From an uncultured Acidobacteriaceae bacterium (GTDB lineage Bacteria; Acidobacteriota; Terriglobia; Terriglobales; Acidobacteriaceae), in assembly GCA_903849645.1 (NCBI GenBank), contig CAINJJ010000052.1:1-48895 (forward strand): DNA of 48,895 nucleotides. The letters run 5' to 3'. This document shows positions 45,076 through 48,895 of the stretch, piece after piece. How positions within the stretch are numbered: the first letter of the stretch is position 1; each line of letters starts with the position of its first letter. The notes beneath the pieces were generated by a model. It worked only from the letters and a program-made list of their open reading frames with translations, made no database searches and was not told the DNA's origin. The position numbers and the translations under genes are program-made.

Positions 45076-47787
45076 ATGCTGACCATTTCGAAGCCGCTCT
45101 CCGCCGGGCAGGCGCTGAACTACCACCAAAAAGAGTTCACCGCAAAAGAGCAGAACTACTGGTCGCAAAAGGGTGTGATCTCGGGTGAATGGCAGGGGAG
45201 ACTTGCGGAGTTGTTTCGCCTCACTGGGCCTGTGACAGCCGAGCAATTTGCCCGGCTCAGTCAGGGCCAGGACCCGCACACTGGAGAGCAATTGGTTCGC
45301 CAGCGGACATCCTACGAGTACAAGGATGCCGCAGGGAATATCGTCAGGACGATGGAGCATCGTGCCGGGTGGGATGCTACGTTCTCGGCGCCGAAATCCA
45401 TCTCCCTCACCGCCCTGGTCGGCGGCGACGACCGGGTCCGGGAGGCTCATCGGGAGAGTGTTGGCATCGCTCTCGAACACCTTGAGTTCTACACCATGGC
45501 TCGCATCGGCGGGAACCACCCGCCGGAGCAGGCCGCGAAGTTCATCGCGGCCAAATTCGAGCACGACACCGCGCGCCCGGTTGCCGGTTACGCGGCTCCA
45601 CAGCTTCACACCCATGCCGTGATCTTCAACCTGACTCAGCGTCCGGATGGCGGCTTCCGCGCCCTTCAGCCGCACAGCCTGTTCGCCTCGCAGCAGTTCG
45701 CAACCGCCATCTACCATGCCGAGCTGATGTACCGTCTGCGGCAGCTCGGGTACGAGATCTCGGTCGGCAGAAGCGGCGCGCCGGAGATCAAGGGCTACAC
45801 CCAGGAGTACCTCGATGCATCGAGCCCGCGGAGCCAGCAGATCCGCGATTATCTTGAGCGGACCGGCCACACAGGCAAGGAGGCTGCCGAGATCGCGGCC
45901 CACTCGACGCGCGACAGGAAAGAGATTCACTCGCTCAATGATGTCATGGCTGCGCATCGCAAGCTCGCGCGTGAATATGGCAACCAGGCCGAAGCTGTCG
46001 TGAAGGCCGCTTTCGCAAAAACGCAAGGCGCTCAATTACCGATTGAGCCGCAAATCAGAGCAAGCGAGGCCCTCAGCTTTGCCCGCGACAAGAACTTCGA
46101 GCGCGAAGCCGTGATCGACGAGCGGGTTCTGGTCCGTGATGCGCTTCAGCGTGCGATGGGAGAGATCACCTACTCCGAGGTGCGCTCGAATCTGAATGCA
46201 CGGCTGCACTCGGGCGAGTTCCAGATCATTGAGCGGAAACACGCGCCCGGTCGCCAGTTCACGACCGCAAGGACCATCGAGGCGGAGCAGGAGATCGTTC
46301 GCCGGATGCGCGAAGGGCAGAACCGGTTGGAGCCTGCAATGGCCCGCTCCGAAGCCATCCGGTTTGCGGACCTCCAGACCCATCTCAATCACTCCCAGCG
46401 CACCGTGGTCGAAGACGTTCTCAGTGCGCATGACCGCATTCAGTGCATCCAGGGATTCGCGGGGGCTGGAAAGACAACCGCCCTTGCAGCTCTGCGCAGT
46501 GCGGTCGAAGCCAAGGGCTACCAGGTGCGGGGCTTTGCGCCCACCTCCCGCGCTGCCTGGCAACTGAATGAAGCCGGCATCGAGGCTGGAACATTGCAGG
46601 GCTTTCTGGCCCGGCAGCCCGATGCCGGCATGACCGACATGCGGCACTTCTACTTCCTCGATGAGTCGAGTCTGGCCAGCACCAATCAGGTGCGGGAGTT
46701 TCTTTCGCGGCTCGGTCCGGCGGATCGAGTCCTCTTGATCGGCGATACACGGCAGCATCAGGGTGTCGAGGCCGGACGGCCTTTCGAACAGTTGCAGGAG
46801 GCCGGAATGCGCACCGCGCGTCTTGATGAGATCGTGCGCCAGAAGGACCCGGCCCTCAAGTCCGCGGTCGAACTCCTGGCCAAGGGAGAGACCGCGGCGG
46901 CGCTCGAATCTCTGCGAAAACAAAACCGCATACGCGAGATCCCGGATACTCAAGAGCGAATCCGAACAATGGCGAAGGAGTATGCCTCATCGCCCAAAAA
47001 CACGCTGATCGTTTCGCCCGACAACGCCTCCCGCCGTGAGCTGAATGCTGCCGTGCGCCAGGAATTGAAGGGCATCGGACTGGTCGAAGCAAAGGATCAT
47101 TCGCTGAAGGTTCTCGTTCAGCGCCAGGAGTTGACCGGCGCTGAACGGACCTCGGCCAACCAGTATGAAGTGGGCGATGTCGTGCGCTACTCGCGGGGCA
47201 GCAAGGCCGTTGGAATCGCTGCAGCCACCTATGGAACAGTCGCCTCGATCAACCGCGGGGAAAACCTGTTGACCGTGCGAAAGCAGGACGGACAGTTCGC
47301 CGTCTACGACCCGCGTCGGCTGGCAGGCGTCAGCGTCTACCGCGAATCGATCCGTGACTTCTCCATCGGGGACCGCATCCAGTTCACCGCGCCCGACAAG
47401 GCCCTCGGCGTGGCCAACCGGGATCTTGCGGTGCTCGAATCAATTTCCTCTGAAGGCCGGATCTCCTCCCGCCTCGACAATGGCCGCCAGATAGAATTCA
47501 ATGCCGGCGAGCATCGGCACTTTGATCACGGATACGCCGTCACCAGCCACAGCGCCCAGGGCCTCACCGCTGAGCGGGTTCTCGTTCACGCCGAGACAGG
47601 TGTCCACCCGGACTTGCTCAATTCCCGCTTTGCGTATGTCTCGATCTCACGCGCAAGCCACGAAGCAACCGTCTTCACCAACGATTTGAACAAGCTCAAC
47701 CCCCAGCTCGCAGCCGACATCTCGAAGTCCACCGCCGTTGAAGTTGTGCAGCACCCTGCAATCAACTTGGGGATCGGGATGGCTTAG
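45076..47787 (+). CDS. MobF-family relaxase-helicase (TrwC/TraI type)
   Basis: 903 residues. Relaxase domain: N-terminal Tyr16 (ALNYHQKE) and Tyr28 (QNYWSQKG) are candidate nicking tyrosines, ATFSAPKSISLTALVGG follows, and the metal-binding triad is His163 with His178 and His180 in APQLHTHAVIFN. Helicase domain: Walker A GFAGAGKTT (460-468), FAPTSRAAWQL, Walker B YFLDESSLASTNQV, LIGDTRQHQGVEAG, DEIVRQKD and the C-terminal GYAVTSHSAQGLTAERVLVH with FAYVSISRASHEATVF. It nicks oriT, stays bound to the strand and unwinds it. Slightly shorter than R388 TrwC (966). Preceded by GAGGTGAGCC. Confidence 0.95.
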   Translation: MLTISKPLSAGQALNYHQKEFTAKEQNYWSQKGVISGEWQGRLAELFRLTGPVTAEQFARLSQGQDPHTGEQLVRQRTSYEYKDAAGNIVRTMEHRAGWDATFSAPKSISLTALVGGDDRVREAHRESVGIALEHLEFYTMARIGGNHPPEQAAKFIAAKFEHDTARPVAGYAAPQLHTHAVIFNLTQRPDGGFRALQPHSLFASQQFATAIYHAELMYRLRQLGYEISVGRSGAPEIKGYTQEYLDASSPRSQQIRDYLERTGHTGKEAAEIAAHSTRDRKEIHSLNDVMAAHRKLAREYGNQAEAVVKAAFAKTQGAQLPIEPQIRASEALSFARDKNFEREAVIDERVLVRDALQRAMGEITYSEVRSNLNARLHSGEFQIIERKHAPGRQFTTARTIEAEQEIVRRMREGQNRLEPAMARSEAIRFADLQTHLNHSQRTVVEDVLSAHDRIQCIQGFAGAGKTTALAALRSAVEAKGYQVRGFAPTSRAAWQLNEAGIEAGTLQGFLARQPDAGMTDMRHFYFLDESSLASTNQVREFLSRLGPADRVLLIGDTRQHQGVEAGRPFEQLQEAGMRTARLDEIVRQKDPALKSAVELLAKGETAAALESLRKQNRIREIPDTQERIRTMAKEYASSPKNTLIVSPDNASRRELNAAVRQELKGIGLVEAKDHSLKVLVQRQELTGAERTSANQYEVGDVVRYSRGSKAVGIAAATYGTVASINRGENLLTVRKQDGQFAVYDPRRLAGVSVYRESIRDFSIGDRIQFTAPDKALGVANRDLAVLESISSEGRISSRLDNGRQIEFNAGEHRHFDHGYAVTSHSAQGLTAERVLVHAETGVHPDLLNSRFAYVSISRASHEATVFTNDLNKLNPQLAADISKSTAVEVVQHPAINLGIGMA

Positions 47788-47802
47788 TCGTTGACGACGC
47801 GC

Positions 47803-48895
47803 TCACTCCGCTTGAAGCCGGTCCGCTACTCGAATGATCGACGCCAGATCCAGCGACCTGTGTGATGCTGATTCATCGGTGGAAGCCGGTCTCCATCTAC
47901 GGCCCGGTGGGCGTCCAGCAACCGCCAGTTTCCTAACCCGCCCTTCTTGTGGCCTGCTCGCAGACGGCTTCGCATTGCGGAGCGCCTCCGGCAAGCTGTT
48001 GCAGTTTTGGCAGCAGGTGTACTGAGATGTATCCCGTTCTTTGCCGGTGAAGTGGTGCTCGGTGGCATCGTCGTTTGTCGACAGCGAGTTTGTCGGCGCC
48101 GAGCAACTGAGGCTGGGGTTGTTGCCGAGATCGTTGCCGAAGGGCAGCCCTGTGCAGAGTTCGTCGATCTGGCCCTGGGCGTTGGCCTGCACGCGCTTGG
48201 TGCCGAGCGGGTCGGTGAGTTCGAAATGGATGCCCTTGGTGTCGTAGGTGGCGACCAGCTTGCCGCCGGCCCAGACGTTCGAGTGCTTCCATGTGCCCGT
48301 GCCATCCAACTCCGTCACCTGATCGCCGCCCTGGTCCACCAGGTAGCGCTTGGCAAGCGCCAGGCCCAGGGAACTGGTCAGCGTGGAGCCGGAAGCTGTT
48401 GCCGCGGCGCAGGTGGGGCTGCTGGCCAGATTTGCGCCGGTGAGCGTGTAAGCGGCCGGAGCGGCGGAGAGCGTACCCTGCCCGATGCGCGCGCCCTCGG
48501 CGTCGTAGTGCTTCCATGTGCCGGAACCGTCCAGTTCTGTCACCTGACCGCCGCCGAGGTCTACTAGATACCGTTTGCCGAGCGTGAAGCCCGTTGTCAG
48601 CGGCACCGCGCAGGTGGGGCTGTTGGCCATGTTCGCGCCGGTGAGCGAGTATGCAGCAGGTGCGGCGGAGAGCGTACCCTGCCCGATGCGCGCGCCTTCG
48701 GCGTCATAGACATACTGGGTTACCGCGCCGGCAGAGCCCGAGCGCCAGGTCTGCGCGGCGCAGAGCTGCCCCTCGGCGTCGTACCAGTACTGGTTGTTGC
48801 CGTCCCAGAGTGTGTTGCCCGAGGCATCGTAAACAAAGCCGCTCGACGTGGAAGCGCTCGTGATGCGGTTGTTGGCAGCGTTGTAGTTGGCCCAG
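47803..48895 (-). CDS. RHS-repeat protein, 3-prime end, core broken at the TGKERDT position
   Basis: The frame is open from the right window edge, so the start lies outside. It reads YD-repeat sequence (FVYDASGNTLWDGNNQYWYD, QYVYDAEGARIGQGTLSAAP), then a duplicated block, then the RHS core end (FELTDPLGTKRVQANAQGQI, NDLGNN) up to HHFTGKERDTS. In intact RHS proteins this continues with ESGLDYFGARYY and a variable toxic tip. Here it turns at about 48026 into an unrelated 74-residue Cys/Arg/Pro-rich tail with no recognised domain. Probably a truncated or joined gene, or an RHS with an atypical tail. Convergent with the relaxase gene, 15 bases apart. Confidence 0.8.
   Translation of the reverse strand, partial: WANYNAANNRITSASTSSGFVYDASGNTLWDGNNQYWYDAEGQLCAAQTWRSGSAGAVTQYVYDAEGARIGQGTLSAAPAAYSLTGANMANSPTCAVPLTTGFTLGKRYLVDLGGGQVTELDGSGTWKHYDAEGARIGQGTLSAAPAAYTLTGANLASSPTCAAATASGSTLTSSLGLALAKRYLVDQGGDQVTELDGTGTWKHSNVWAGGKLVATYDTKGIHFELTDPLGTKRVQANAQGQIDELCTGLPFGNDLGNNPSLSCSAPTNSLSTNDDATEHHFTGKERDTSQYTCCQNCNSLPEALRNAKPSASRPQEGRVRKLAVAGRPPGRRWRPASTDESASHRSLDLASIIRVADRLQAE
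48286..48720. repeat. Imperfect internal duplication in the RHS gene
   Basis: About 72 bases at 48286-48357 recur at 48511-48582 (offset 225) and code for TWKH and KRYLVDxGGxQVTELDGxG on the minus strand. About 70 bases at 48430-48500 recur near 48630-48700 (offset about 199) coding YDAEGARIGQGTLSAAPAAY. The copies differ mainly at third codon positions, so it is an old coding duplication, not an insertion sequence. Confidence 0.75.

Noticed and set aside
48286..48720. An insertion sequence or MITE suggested by repeated blocks at the right edge.
   Set aside because: The repeats are in frame, code for the same RHS-like residues and differ mainly at third codon positions, so they are a coding duplication.

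Overview
The window looks like a chromosome segment of an Acidobacteriota member, most likely class Terriglobia. The grounds are an OAR-type TonB-dependent receptor with a carboxypeptidase-regulatory-like N-terminal domain, a bacillithiol-pathway BshC, paired b and b-prime ATP synthase subunits with leader peptides, an S10 peptidase, a GH51 arabinofuranosidase, and generally GC-rich coding. No 16S gene is present, so the assignment rests on gene content only.

Positions 1-5823 (minus strand) hold an F1-type ATP synthase operon read b-prime, b, delta, alpha, gamma, beta (beta runs off the left edge). Two of its gaps are bordered by long, perfectly complementary G-rich/C-rich heptamer repeats. 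Positions 6187-10528 (minus) encode a secreted S10 peptidase, a secreted alpha/beta-hydrolase esterase and BshC. Positions 10722-18972 (mostly plus) encode a Nudix ADP-sugar hydrolase with a histone-H1-like tail, a cold shock protein, PolX, three membrane-anchored proteins of unknown function, citrate synthase and a ROK-family sugar kinase homologue. Positions 19019-30243 encode a DHA2-type MFS exporter, a secreted amidohydrolase, a GH51 enzyme, a secreted peptidyl-prolyl isomerase, the TonB-dependent receptor and a heparan-N-acetyltransferase-like membrane protein.

From about 30.5 kb the character changes. There is a tRNA-Gly gene broken in its anticodon loop, a low-GC stretch, and a decayed DUF4143 ATPase gene. 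A complete-looking conjugation module follows at 32028-47787: VirB2, B3, B4, B9, B10, a small lipoprotein, VirB5/TrbJ, VirB6, VirB8, single-stranded DNA-binding protein, VirB11, small DNA-binding proteins, a candidate oriT, the VirD4/TraD coupling protein and a MobF relaxase-helicase. The VirB proteins would build the channel, VirB4, VirB11 and VirD4 would power it, and MobC-like protein plus relaxase would nick and lead the DNA strand. No integrase or partition gene is visible, so this is either an integrative conjugative element whose ends lie partly outside the window or an integrated plasmid remnant. The right edge (47803-48895, minus) is the 3-prime end of an RHS-repeat gene whose conserved core is broken at the usual TGKERDT point.

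The observations most worth a second look are the paired inverted heptamer repeats in the atp operon, the leader peptides on both ATP synthase b subunits, the H1-like tail on the Nudix enzyme, the broken tRNA-Gly with an 18-nt direct repeat shared with the 3-prime end of the TonB receptor gene, the dyad-covered promoter of the conjugation operon, the oriT candidate, and a short ORF interrupted by an in-frame UGA.
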